A DNA stretch of 64,000 nucleotides from Benincasa hispida (taxonomy: Eukaryota > Streptophyta > Magnoliopsida > Cucurbitales > Cucurbitaceae), in the NCBI RefSeq assembly GCF_009727055.1, contig NC_052349.1, forward strand, positions 91,135,004 to 91,199,003, in the 5' to 3' direction. Both the position numbers and the translations under genes were made by a program. The notes under the pieces are model-generated. The model saw only the letters and a program-made list of their open reading frames with translations. It was not told the origin of the DNA and ran no database searches. Positions 1-10,640 of this stretch are shown here, in pieces. Numbering within the stretch: position 1 is the stretch's first letter; every line of letters begins with the position of its first letter.

Positions 1-40
1 GAGAAGAAACTTAAAAATTTTGATTTTAAAATGAAATACA

Positions 41-340
41 AGTTTCATCGCTAATTTAATTTGATTTGGAGGTTAAAACTTAAAAACTTGGTTCTAAGAA
101 AGAAATTTGGGATATGGCCAAATTTACAAAGGAAAAAACTTTGAGCTTTGTCCCCAATTTTATTTGATTTGGAGATAAAACTCTGACATTTGGAATGAAA
201 AATGGAAATTCAAGTTTGACCCCCAATTTAATTTGATTTGGGGATGAAAACTAAAAAAAAAAAAAAAAAAAAAAATTGAATTTATAAAATGAAAAATCAA
301 GTTTCATCCCCACCTTAATTTGATCTGGAGATGAAACTTA
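41..340 (+). repeat. Four degenerate copies of a ~43-bp AT-rich unit
   Basis: Copies begin near 41, 139, 212 and 298. Each carries a core like CCCAATTTAATTTGATTTGG followed by GAGATGAAACT, with poly-A and spacer sequence of variable length between them. No coding frame is visible. The sequence looks like the upstream part of an old LTR or a degenerate minisatellite; which one cannot be decided here. The stretch 341-500 is AT-rich and shows nothing further. Confidence 0.6.
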
Positions 341-500
341 ATTAGAGAAAAAGGTTTGGTACATGACCAACAGTTTTAGAAAAAGGAGGGGAGGAAAAAT
401 AATTAAAGATAAGATTTGGGGCTTGAAATAAAATTTTTAACCAAATAAAATCTCGTTTTAACCAAATCTAAGATTTTCTGATTTGATTAGGGCTTCAGTG

Positions 501-520
501 GAGTCCTATAAATAGGACTC
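501..520 (+). promoter_or_regulatory. TATA-box-like motif inside a perfect inverted repeat
   Basis: The 20 bases read gagtcctataaataggactc: two 9-bp arms around a 2-base centre, with TATAAAT at 507-513. Because of the symmetry a TATA-like element is presented on both strands. Downstream comes a pyrimidine-rich then GC-rich stretch (560-900) like the leader of a plant gypsy LTR, so this is probably the promoter of a decayed LTR rather than of a host gene. Confidence 0.4.
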
Positions 521-625
521 AAAGACTTTTGCAATCTCATCCCAATCAATTAAAGGTAGAAGGAAAAAAAAAACTTCTTCCCATTTGTTCCCATTTTTTT
601 ATTTTTTTTTAACTCCTGAGCCGCC

Positions 626-723
626 GAGCCGCCAACCCTTCTGTTCAGACGAGCCGAGCCACGATCTTGAGCCGCCAACCGTGAGTTCGAGTCGCCAACC
701 CCTTTGTTCAGACGAGTCGAGTC
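626..723 (+). repeat. Two-copy 35-bp direct duplication in GC-rich DNA
   Basis: Bases 626-660 and 689-723 are the same 35-bp segment with a few C/T differences; both hold the core TGTTCAGACGAG(C/T)CGAG. The C-to-T pattern is what deamination of methylated CG/CNG sites would leave. Short ORFs cross this block on both strands, but they follow the repeat and show no protein-family signal. The rest of 724-906 is CG-containing DNA without a recognised feature. Confidence 0.6.
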
Positions 724-904
724 GTGAGCCCTTCTCCTCTTCACTGCGTGCGTTGGCCAACCCTTGATGCCGTCCGGTCATGCCGCATCTTGTGCTGCAA
801 TCGCCGTCCGCCACTTACCGTGCCGCCGAGTTCCTCGCCGGCCATCAGGGGAAGTGGGAGGCGACCCTAGGGTTTCCTCCTGTCTGCCCCCCTCATTTCC
901 CTTC

Positions 905-906
<2 letters not shown>

Positions 907-965
<59 letters not shown>
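907..965 (+). repeat. (TTA)n microsatellite
   Basis: About 19 perfect trinucleotide units end ten bases before the first LTR of the composite copia element, the only sequence between being TA-rich. The poly-Tyr and poly-Ile ORFs across it are artefacts of the repeat. Confidence 0.95.
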
Positions 966-975
966 GTATATATAT

Positions 976-3029
976 TGTTGGGGTTGGTGTCTTAATTCTC
1001 CCGAAGTCTCGTAATTTGTAAATTGTACACATTGTTATGAATAAAATAAGAGTGATTTTATTTGGCATTTACTCATATCCAATAAACAAAGCTCAATGGT
1101 TATGGTATGTAAACTTAAACATGTATATGAGATATACAATTGGATCATGCCTTAAGTGATAACCTAAAAAGGTCTGTAGTATAAGGATTAAAGAGGGATA
1201 TCTGATCTTTGTGACACTATGGATACAACCTACTTTGTAGAGGTTTACAAATGTTGTGAACTACTACAGATGGTTGATCTTGACCATTCATGTGAAGACA
1301 TGCGAGCGGGGGTGTCCTTCAAAGAGTTTGTATAAGACCAGACCATGAGATGACTAGTCTCTTTATATAACGCCGTTGATACTTAAGACTTACATCTCAC
1401 CTAAACGACCATAGGTGACATGAACTCAATCTTGAATGTTTTGGGAACTCCTGCCTTTGAGGGCAGTCCTTTGATTAGTATGGGTGAGAGTGGCCTGATT
1501 GCCAACTCAACATACCTACCTTTTTGGGGATTTGTCTGATTTGGGAGGTTGGAATTCATTTCTTCCTCGAAGCAGGGGTAAGTAGATAGATTGCCCCCTT
1601 AAGGGCTGATTTCGGGTCTTGAACATAGTGGCCATAACTTCTCTTTGGAAGAGAGGACTTAGTCATCGTAGGGTCATGAGTTATGTTCATTAGAGGGATC
1701 AGTGGTACTTAAGAAGTTAGATATAACTACAGGGGCATAACAGTTACTGGCCCAACTGTACTTATGAGTGATCTGTGAAGGGTTATCACATTGTTGATTG
1801 GTTGATATGGACACAAAATATATCTGTAGTAAGGAGTGTAAAGCTGTCGACCTTTAGTGGAGTGCCTGACAGTTAACAGATGGTGGACTCGTGACTAAAG
1901 AATTTAGTCAATTATTCACGTACTGTTGGAGCTTTAAGCTACAGGTTCATAAGGTCCCCTTGGTAGCTCAATGGATTCAAGTTGAAAATCAGTTCTTGTT
2001 GTTGATTTGAAATGTTCAAATTGACAAGAAGAAATTCGATTATATATGATATGATTGGTTTGACGTTCAAGATACATCAAGTGGAGGATTAATGTAAATG
2101 AGATTTATATTAAGAACCATGAACTAGAAAAAGAACTATAGTTTATATGTTCCATGAGATGAAATATTAAAACTATAGGTTATAAATATAATATGGTAAG
2201 TTGGTTATCATATATATTTATAATAATATTAATTATTGGATAATTATATCGTTTTCTCTAATAACCAATTGAGTGGGAGGTTATTGGTGGTTTTCATGGT
2301 AACTGTCGAAATAAAAGGAAAAATGTTTTCTAAATTTAGTAGATTTGAGAGAGTTGCTTATTCTGGCAAGTACTCATGGAAGACTATTAAGTGAATTGGA
2401 TTCACTAAATGATAGCTGAAGAGCGACTAAACGATCGTGGAGTGACACTACATGATAGTTCACTCAACTGGTCGTAGTTAAACGATCGCGGAGCATTTGC
2501 TAAACGATTGGGCATTCATCTATGCGATAGATTTTTATCATCTCCCAATTTGCTCAATTCATTTTACACGATTGTTATTCTTCCGGTCTCTTCCTCTAAC
2601 TAAGTCCACATAGAGCCCACATTTCTAGATTCTCACACCGAGAATACCAAGGTAGCCATTGTTGTGGTGTCTTACTTAACTCGACTGAGTTCGAGGTTTG
2701 GAGGCCGTTCGTTGGGTTCGTGATCTTGGAGATTGTTGAGTTCGTGTTTGCTGATTGATCGTGCTATGCTGCGGTCGCTGTGTTTGAGCGTTTGTGTGTT
2801 GATGTCTTGGAGACTGAATGAGCATTCATGATCGAAGGTGTTTTAAAATGAGACTTCAAAGGTATGATGTGCTATCCTTTGATCTTATTGTAAAACATGC
2901 TGTAATTTCGTTTTGTGCAAGACTGGTTAGTTTCCGTTTCTTGACTGTAATTATTTATGTTCAATTTCGAATGGAATTTGAAACGATCATTCCGCTGCTC
3001 ATGGAAATCCTCATGTCTGATTTCTTTCA
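976..3029 (+). repeat. Copia LTR 1 of the composite element
   Basis: The LTR starts TGTTGGGGTTGGTGTC and ends in TTTCTTTCA directly before a primer binding site. It matches LTR2 and LTR3 through most of its length, for example the CTCCCGAAGTCTCG motif near the start. A block at about 2395-2580 carries several AACGATCG motifs (see the finding on palindromes). No protein-coding content. At 2,054 bp it is long for a copia LTR, a size more typical of SIRE/Maximus-like or similar large elements; lineage not determined. Confidence 0.85.
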
Positions 3030-3031
3030 AT

Positions 3032-3043
3032 TGGTATCAGAGC
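3032..3043 (+). other. Primer binding site (initiator Met tRNA type)
   Basis: TGGTATCAGAGC, the classic plant copia site complementary to the 3' end of initiator methionine tRNA, begins two bases after the LTR end. This fixes both the LTR boundary and the element's plus orientation. Confidence 0.9.
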
Positions 3044-5547
3044 CAGGTTGTTATGATATTCCAAATTTCATTTCTGTTTTGAACTTCTTCTACAGTCGTG
3101 GTGGGTTTTCTATAGTTGTGTTTAAATGTTAAAAGCATTTGTGGATGATGTTGATGAATTTTTACGGGTTAATTGCCTCTATTTAAAGCTTTCTTTAAAT
3201 TACAAAGTGTTAATTTGTATGGGCCTCTGTGTTTTTGGGCATTATTAACATGCAACCAAGTCTGTAATTCAAAATGTTTGTGTTTGTCGAGTCATTCGTG
3301 ATGAAGTTTCGAAGCATAGAGATGTAGTTCTCAGCGAAGAAGAAGACTAAGAGTTAGTCGTATCATGTAGCCTCAGGCAAATGATCATTGAGATTTGGCT
3401 AAATGATCGTGTAGATTTTTTTATGCGATTGTGTAATATTTACTAAATGTTCGTTTAGCTAATGCTAAATGATGGTGTAAAGGGTTTACTCTATCACATA
3501 GTGTTAGTTGCCCGATCGCGTGTGCTGGAGGTAAACGATCGAGTGGGAGCATTTGATGCTCATTGTTTAATAAAGACGTGTGCACTAAACGATCGTGTAA
3601 TTAGCGTACCTCATCGCATAGTTATTGATTACACGATCACGTGGTATACAATACTTAGGTGCTCGCTCTGCGATCGTTTAGACGATTGTGCTTCACCGTA
3701 TCGTTGTCGTTTAGACAATCGTTTACGGTTTGCATTGTGCATTGCGCGCTGCACAATCGCGTACCTCATGCATCATCACATAGTAAAAGGTACACAATCG
3801 TTGCTAAATGATCGTTTAGATTTGGAAGCGTTGGTAAACGATTAAGTAAAGCATTTACACTTTCGTGTAGATGATTGCTTGGGTTTTGGTACATGATCAG
3901 TGGAGTCGTTGACTTCGACCGAACGGTTCAAGACCCCTTTCGCCTGTTTGAACCAATGACTCTTTGCTTTTGTAATATTTAGCTTTAGTTTTTAGGATTT
4001 GAGGCAATTTATCCCGGTTCATCAACTTTTGCTAAATATACATGAGATGTATGTGGTTTATATGGCATAGTGTATGACATATAGATTTGAAACCCACCTT
4101 AGGTTGTGCAATTATTCATGCATCATGTATTATAAGTGTTATAATATGTCATGATGAAATTATAAGAAAGCATGTGCATGCATCATGAAATATAAGAGTT
4201 ATATTTATGCATGCAGTAAGCATATTCATGCATCATCTTTATATTATAAGCATTATAGTATAAGGGTGAATTGAAGCATGTTTTGCTTGGTTCATTGCTT
4301 GTTTATATAAGAGTTATATAAGAGGTATCAATGAATGAACAATGCATGAAGCATGATTCTTAGGCTGTTTGTAAGCATTACGAATTACTTGTATGTGTTT
4401 GCTTTGCATTGTGAATGGTTTTGGTTGTTTCATTTATAAGTGTTATAATATAAATTAGAACTAAAATCGATAAGAAAGAGTTGCATGCGAACTTAGGGTA
4501 AACTCATGTTTTAAAAGGGTTTTAAAATTGGATTGAGATAGACCTAAGTTCAAGGTTTTAATGGGATTAGCAACCTAAGTTTTTATCTTTTTAAATCGAT
4601 TTAATAGGATTAAATTGATTGGCATGAAAGATTAAAATTGTATTAAATCTATCTATAAGAGACCTTTTGTCTAAGGTGGGTTCTGTCTAGGATGGGGTAC
4701 TTAAGCTGATGGAAACAGAATACCCCTACCTGGGAACCTACTTAGAAAGGTGAATTAGATAGATTTTCTGTAAGTATGCGATAGTTGGTCAAAGACTTCA
4801 TTAAATAGTTTAATTGGTGATGATCAAAAGTTGTTTAAACTATCCAAGGTAAATGTTACTCTTGGGCAAACCTAAAAAGTCAATTAGTTAAAATTCTTGG
4901 CCATGTTTTTTCTAAGTAAACTAAACCCTATGTTATAAAATACTCAGTGGGAGGAAGGGATTTATCTGATATGTCAATGATTCCACTCACGTTTCTCCCT
5001 GTATGTTCATGCCGTGAGATTCATGCTTGGCCTCGGGTGCCCTAGAAGCATCTCCCTTCGGATGGTGTTTGCCTGAGTCAATATCAAGGTGGACGGAGAG
5101 AGTGTTTATAGTAAGTGCGTGAAGGGTATGTGTCAACACATCCTACGGTCTCTGTCATTGGTTCGCACCGTGAGATCATTCTTGTAGTCCCTCGTGGCGC
5201 CCTGCGAGTGTCCCCTTTCGGATGGGTTTTGTGCAGTTGCTCAATATCAAGGTGAAGTCTAGAAATGGATAGGGGCACTTTAGTTTTTGTCCCAATCATA
5301 CTTTTTCCCTTCGGATTGGCTGCTTGGGGTGGAACTCCAAGGCCTAAAATGACGGGTCAAACTTACGAAAAATTGTTAAGTAAGTTAATGATTTCTTGAC
5401 CAAATCAATGATGGCTAGTCATTATAGGAGCAAGAGTTGTTCTAGTATTAATGACTGGTTGAGAATGTCTCAATTCAGAGGAGGGACAAATTGACCACCC
5501 TTTGGCAGCTTTTGTCCTAAACCTTTGGAGCGTTATTGTGAAACTAG
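3044..5547 (+). other. Untranslated leader of the copia element
   Basis: About 2.5 kb between the primer binding site and gag holds no credible coding frame. Three structures stand out. A block at 3360-3900 is dense in ACGATCG-type palindromes like those inside the LTRs. A block at 4120-4460 repeats the motif TATAAG(T/A)GTTATA. Bases about 4979-5260 hold two imperfect copies, ~158 bp apart, of a segment with CCGTGAGAT...TTCGGATGG and ending CAATATCAAGGTG. Parts of the leader recur in the minus-strand copia element at 45460-46500, so they belong to the family. Confidence 0.7.
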
Positions 5548-5961
5548 ATGTCACACGGGGTTCGTGTTAGTTTTACTAAATTGTATTGGAAGTTGTTTGT
5601 TTTTTCAATGAGTATTTGCTTAAAACCTAACGTAGGTCAATGTGTTTTTTTTTTCAGCAACATATTTGATTTTCCGTTAATTGCCTCTAGTTTGATCAAT
5701 TACATACAGTGGAAAGAGTTTTGTAAAACGTATTTCGTGGTAAATGACCTCGAGTTTGTCATGGTTGAGGATTGTCCTCAAATCCCGACCCTTGATGCAC
5801 CGCGAAGTGTTTGTAATTCATATGAGGTGTGGATGAAGGCTATTTCATTGGCCCGACTTCACATATTGGCTAGCATACCTGATGCTTTGGCCAAAAGGGT
5901 TGAGAACATGATCATTGCACATGAGATCATGAACTCGTTGCAAAATTTGTTTGAGTGTTAG
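5548..5961 (+). pseudogene. Copia gag fragment (UBN2-type), truncated
   Basis: The frame includes a region like the N-terminal half of plant copia Gag (UBN2 / retrotran_gag_2 families): a tryptophan-containing start (IQWKEF), the VVNDLEFVMVEDCPQ segment, a WMKA...LARLHILASIPD stretch and EIMNSLQNLF. Intact relatives continue for another 150-200 residues to a CCHC zinc knuckle. Here a stop follows at 5961, and the next recognisable piece is already close to the protease, so the Gag core and the knuckle are deleted. The ATG opening the frame lies in sequence that does not look like Gag, so the true start is probably further in, near 5690. Non-functional. Confidence 0.75.
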
Positions 5962-6081
5962 TTCTTACTTTTTGAGTACAGAAGGACAAATGACAAAGAC
6001 ACCAGTAGTGTTAGTTCCCAAGTTAAACTCCAGGAAGAGAAAGCAAGTGTTGCTAACTCTATTGAAGTTCATAGAAAAGAA

Positions 6082-6462
6082 GTGTTCTTTGAAATGGAAC
6101 TTGGAGCTTATTTAGGTTCTGATACTGATGCCACTACTTTCCAAAAGAGGAGGATGTCTAAAGACAATAAATATGATTTATTGGTCTTGGAGACATGTTT
6201 GGTAGAGAATGATGATTCTGCCTGGATCCTTGATTCATGTGTTATTAATCACGTTAGTTTCTCTTACCAAGGATTTAGTTCCTGACAAACATTACACAGG
6301 GAGAGATGACTCTTCGAGTCGGTATTGATGAGGTTGTTTCAGTTGTTACTGTAGGCAGGCTGAAGTTATTTTTGGACAAGAAACGTTCTCTGTTATTGGA
6401 TAATGTTTTTGTAATTCCTCATATCAAGAGGAACTTAATCTCGGTTTCTTGTCTCCTTGAAC
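6082..6462 (+). pseudogene. Copia protease and pre-integrase fragment
   Basis: A reading frame here contains KYDLLVLETCLVENDDSAW, the conserved segment just before the copia aspartic protease. It is followed by ILDSCVINHV where the family has the catalytic DSGA(T/S)NHV, so the glycine and alanine after the active Asp-Ser are lost. A stop comes at 6283-6285. After a shift, motifs of the pre-integrase region can be read up to a RNLISVSCLLE-like end. At 6463 the sequence jumps directly into the next LTR, so integrase, reverse transcriptase and RNase H are all deleted. Confidence 0.75.
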
Positions 6463-7567
6463 TATTGGGATTGGTATCCTAATTCTCCCGAAGTCTCATT
6501 ATTTGTAATTATACACATTATTTATGAATAAAATAAGTGTTATTTCATTCCGGCATTTGCTGATATCCAATAAACAAAATTCCATGGTTATCTTATGTAA
6601 ACTTAAGCATGTTTATGAGATATACAAGTGGATCATGCCTTAAGTGATAACCTCAATAGGTCTGTAATATAAGGATTAAGGTGGGATACCTGATCCTGGT
6701 GACATTACGGATACGGACCGCTTTGTAGGGGTTTACAAGTATTGTAAACTACTACAGATGGTAGATCCTGACCATTCATACGGAGACATACGAGCAGGGG
6801 TGTCCTATACAAAGAGTTTGTATAAGACTAGACCACGTGATGACTAGTTTTTGTATATAATGTCGTTGATACTAGAGACTTACATCTCACTTAAACGACC
6901 ATAGATGACATGACTTTAATCCTAGTGTTTTGAGAACTCTTGCTTTTGAGGGCGGTCCTTTGATTAATATGGGTGAAAGTGGCCAGATTGCCAACTCAAC
7001 ATGCTTATCTTTTTGGGGACTTGTTTGATTTGGGAGCTGGAAACTCAATTACACAAGATGGAATTCACTCCTTCTCCGAAGCAGGGGTAAGTAGATAGAT
7101 TGCTCCTTTAAGGCTGATTCCGGGGCTTGAACATAGTGACCACATGTAACTCCCTACATTTTTTTTTATTATTAATGTAATTTCAGTAATTTTTATTATT
7201 TGAGGACATTTTTTTTTTTGGAATTTTGGACTTCAAATGTAATTGTGGGAAATTCACGTTGAAATTATTCAATTTGAAAAAAAATTAATGGCAGGAACTA
7301 ATTTCATTTCTGGGAAAGAAAGAAAGTTAATAAAATAAAGTGGAATAAGGAAAAGGTTAAAATAAATTTTATTTTATTTCCTTTTTAATTATTATTATTA
7401 TTATTATTATGATTATGATTATTATTATTATTATTTAAAAAAAAACAAATTCTTTTCTCTTCTCCCTCAGGTCCGTGCCCCCTCTCGAATTTTCCCTACT
7501 CGCCGCAGAACTCGTCCACATCCTTCTCAACCCATCGCCTAGACCGTCGCCGCCCGAGCCCACTATC

Positions 7568-9239
7568 TGATAATGGACAGAAATGCACGTTATTACAGTG
7601 CTAAGTTATTAAACAATGTAGGTTTGCATTGATAAGATGTATAAGATTGCGTCCAAAAAAGCATTAAGTTTATAACATTGCGGTCGCATGCGTCCATCAG
7701 ATAAAAACAGTTAACTTTTGAATTTTTGTGCAGAATATGCGTTGACGCAAAGCGTAATATGCGATCACAAGAAGGCAACGGTCGAGCGTAGTGTTACCGT
7801 AAAGCTTTTCGATGATTTGTGCTCGCAAATATCTGCTCAAGAAGGATTGCCGCAACTTGGTGGGCGCATCTGGGTGAAAAGCATAATAAATCATGATGGG
7901 ACAGAAAACTGATGATGATTGAGTCCGAATTAAGTTGGCAAGCCGCTAACAAACTACTGTAGCAAGTACACCCAACTTTTTGGTGACAAATATTCGGCGC
8001 AACAGACAGAGAATTAATGCCAACTCATCAGTGCAATCATAAGAAAGAAGATGCCTTTCACCCCGAAGCTCTATAAATATCGAGAGCAACCTTCAGTAAA
8101 GAAGTTCGAATAGTTAGAGAATTTTTCCTAAAAAAGAAACAGCTTTGTTCATAGTTTTCTTTTTTATTTAGAAGGTGGAGCGAGAGAAGAGAAGTGACCG
8201 GAAGATCACTTTGGTCAGCTCGAGAGAGAACCCAAAGGCGTGAAAAATAGAGAGAGGGCCAACTCTCGCGAGAGCGAGACTATCTTTTGAACAGAGTAGA
8301 AAAGACATCGTAAAAGCATTGGGAAGCAAGAGATTGCTATCAGGCTCTTTATTCTCATTTTGCATTGTTATTTTGTATTTCAACTCTTTATCTATAAAAT
8401 GGAACTTGCTATTCTACATCTGTTCACTCTCTTAAAAGCACGCATGAGTAACTAACTTTATCGAATGGGTTGAGAAGAACTAAGTTAACATGACCTAGGA
8501 TCTTCATCGCATGCGATTATCTTGTCTTATGCTGCGCCCAACACCCCTTTAGAACTACTCGAGAGAGAGTCTATAGAAAAAACCTAAGACTTGAGAGAGC
8601 TAGGTTAGAATCTAGACTCAAGAGACCAAGATTAGATCTGCATAAGCAGGAGATAGGGACTTAGAGATAAGTTCTGTTTGCCAATATGCATCACATGCAC
8701 CCTAGAGATAGGTTATGATATTATGTGGTCGCCTTATTTTTGTATGTGTCATTTATCATCGCATAAATAAGAATAGAGGCTTATGTGTAGGTCCTATAGA
8801 CTCAACGCATATATTGCATGCATTCTAGTACTAGAAGCCGTAACATTTACGTTGAGAGATTATTTGCTATTGTATGTGTGTTGCATGATCGCATAACATG
8901 AACGCATCCTAGGAAGTGTTAGTTGAACCCCTTCTCAACCTGTTCCTGCCATATTCATTGCATCTTCCGCATTATCAACTCTTTTCGTAACTCTGCCACA
9001 TACATTTATTTTACACCGCAAACAATAACCTAAAACAACTATTTGATTCATTGGCTATCGCAAAGTCTTCTTGAAAATTATCACCGCATACTGTTTTCCT
9101 TAATCCGTAAGTTCGACCCTGGACTTACCAGGAAACTCAGTAGGGTTTACACTTGGATTCTGCTGAGAAAACTAGTCGCTCAACGCATTTCCATCACCGC
9201 ATTTCATTTCATAATTTCATCTTATAAAATAACGCATCA
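7568..9239 (+). mobile_element. Athila-like solo LTR nested in the gypsy-type LTR
   Basis: The segment begins TGATAATGGACAG and ends AAATAACGCATCA. These are the same two ends, in the opposite orientation, as the well-bounded solo LTR at 27451-29045. A TATA box (CTATAAATAT, 8071-8080) about 500 bp in shows that it reads on the plus strand. Near its 3' end lies a segment with CGACCCTGGACTTACCAGG, similar to the region after the promoter in plant Athila-like LTRs. The first ~28 bases form a decayed hairpin. Unlike its sister copy I see no matching 5-bp duplication (ctatc versus gtagt), so one edge may have rearranged. Confidence 0.72.
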
Positions 9240-10369
9240 GTAGTCGGTCACCACCACTGCTCGCCGTCGATCTTGACCAGCCAGCCAATTCCTCATCCAG
9301 CGTCGCTCGCCCCTCCGTGCGCCGATCTCATCAGTCGGTCAAAGTAGTGTCCATTCTGTTCTGCCGAAAGCCGAGAGCCCAGATCTGAAGGTGTCTTCAT
9401 CCGTTCTATTCCCTCGAGAGCCAAAAGCCTAGCTCTAAAGGCATCTTCGTCCATTTGCATCGTCGGATCTCATCTCTGCTACTGTCAGCCACGTTGTCAG
9501 TCGTTTCGTCGTCTGTCTCCATTATTCATCTTTGGTTGGGTGAGTTATGGTGTTTGTAAAGGTATCTTAGAGGTATTTTGTATACCCACTTTTGATTTTC
9601 TCCAAGTTGTTAACACCCACTAAATTTCAAATTTCAGTTTCAAAGGACTTGGGCCTTGTGAATCGCTGTCCATCAAGATTTATGATCAATCGGTAAGTTT
9701 AGCAAGAGTTTTGTTAATTTTTTGGGTTGCCTTTTGGTTTAGTGTGGGTTTAGTGTTTGGTTGGGTTCTAGATTTGGATTGAGCCCCCTCAATTTGGCTT
9801 GTTTCTGCATTAAATTTTGTGTTCGTGGTTCGAGTGAAGTGTCAATTTGGGCAAACCTTTGGGTAAGTGTTTGGATGTATTGGTATGAATTTGTGATTTG
9901 GGCTACATTTTATTCTTGGAATTAAATTCTGATGTTTGCTTTAGGTTCAATTCAAGGTTCTTTTTAGGTAAGGAGAAGAACAAATTTTTTGGGATTGAGC
10001 TCGAACTCTCAAGTAAGTAATCTTACTACTAGAACTGCCCACGGGTCAGACATTAGATATATGTTAGCATAATAGATGAATATCAGGACAGAACGATAGC
10101 ATGATAAACGGATAATATAGTATGACCGATATACGTTCTTGTATGAGAATCTGAAAGATTTATTTGTGCAGGAAGAGAATTGCATGCTAGTAAGAGGTGA
10201 TACTTGATAACTGAGGGTGTATTTGATATAAGGATATAATGACATATATGCATGCTGTATAGACATGATGTTGAGGTGTATACATATATTATAAAACCAT
10301 ATTGTAATAATTGTGTTGTCGAGACTGTGATAGTGTCTTTATTGATTAGTTAGATGCCTACTGGATATT

Positions 10370-10640
10370 GTGTTTCCTTCGGGATTCACCAGATATCGTG
10401 TTTCCTTCGAGATTCACCAGATATTGTGTTTCTTTCGAGATTGACCAAATTATGTTTCCTTCGGGAATCACCAAATATTGTGTTTCCTTCGGGATCCACC
10501 AGATTGTGTTTCCTTCGAGATCTACCAGATTGTTTTTCCTTCGAAATTCACCAGATATTGTGTTTCCTTCGGGATTCACCAGATCTTGTGTTTCCTTCGG
10601 GATTAACCAGAGGTTGTGTTTCCTTCGGGATTCAACAGAG
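10370..10640 (+). repeat. Minisatellite of ten 26-29-bp UUCG-hairpin units
   Basis: Ten units of the form GTGTTTCCTTCGGGATTCACC then AGATAT follow each other with few changes. Within each, TCC-TTCG-GGA can fold into a short stem closed by C(UUCG)G, one of the most stable RNA tetraloops; copies 1, 4, 5, 8, 9 and 10 keep the full TCCTTCGGGA, and the others mostly have a G-to-A change in the stem. The array lies in the transcribed direction of the surrounding LTR. Open frames run through it on both strands only because the units lack stop codons. Confidence 0.9.

Noticed and set aside
764..1021. Poly-Tyr and poly-Ile ORFs
   Set aside because: Translation of the (TTA)n microsatellite.
3462..3845. 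127-residue ORF in the copia leader
   Set aside because: It lies across the palindrome-rich block, before gag, with composition set by the repeats and no domain.
7563..9244. Target duplication for the nested LTR 7568-9239
   Set aside because: Flanking pentamers ctatc and gtagt do not match.
10370..10640. Possible CRISPR array
   Set aside because: Units are contiguous with no unique spacers of constant length, and the genome is a plant's.
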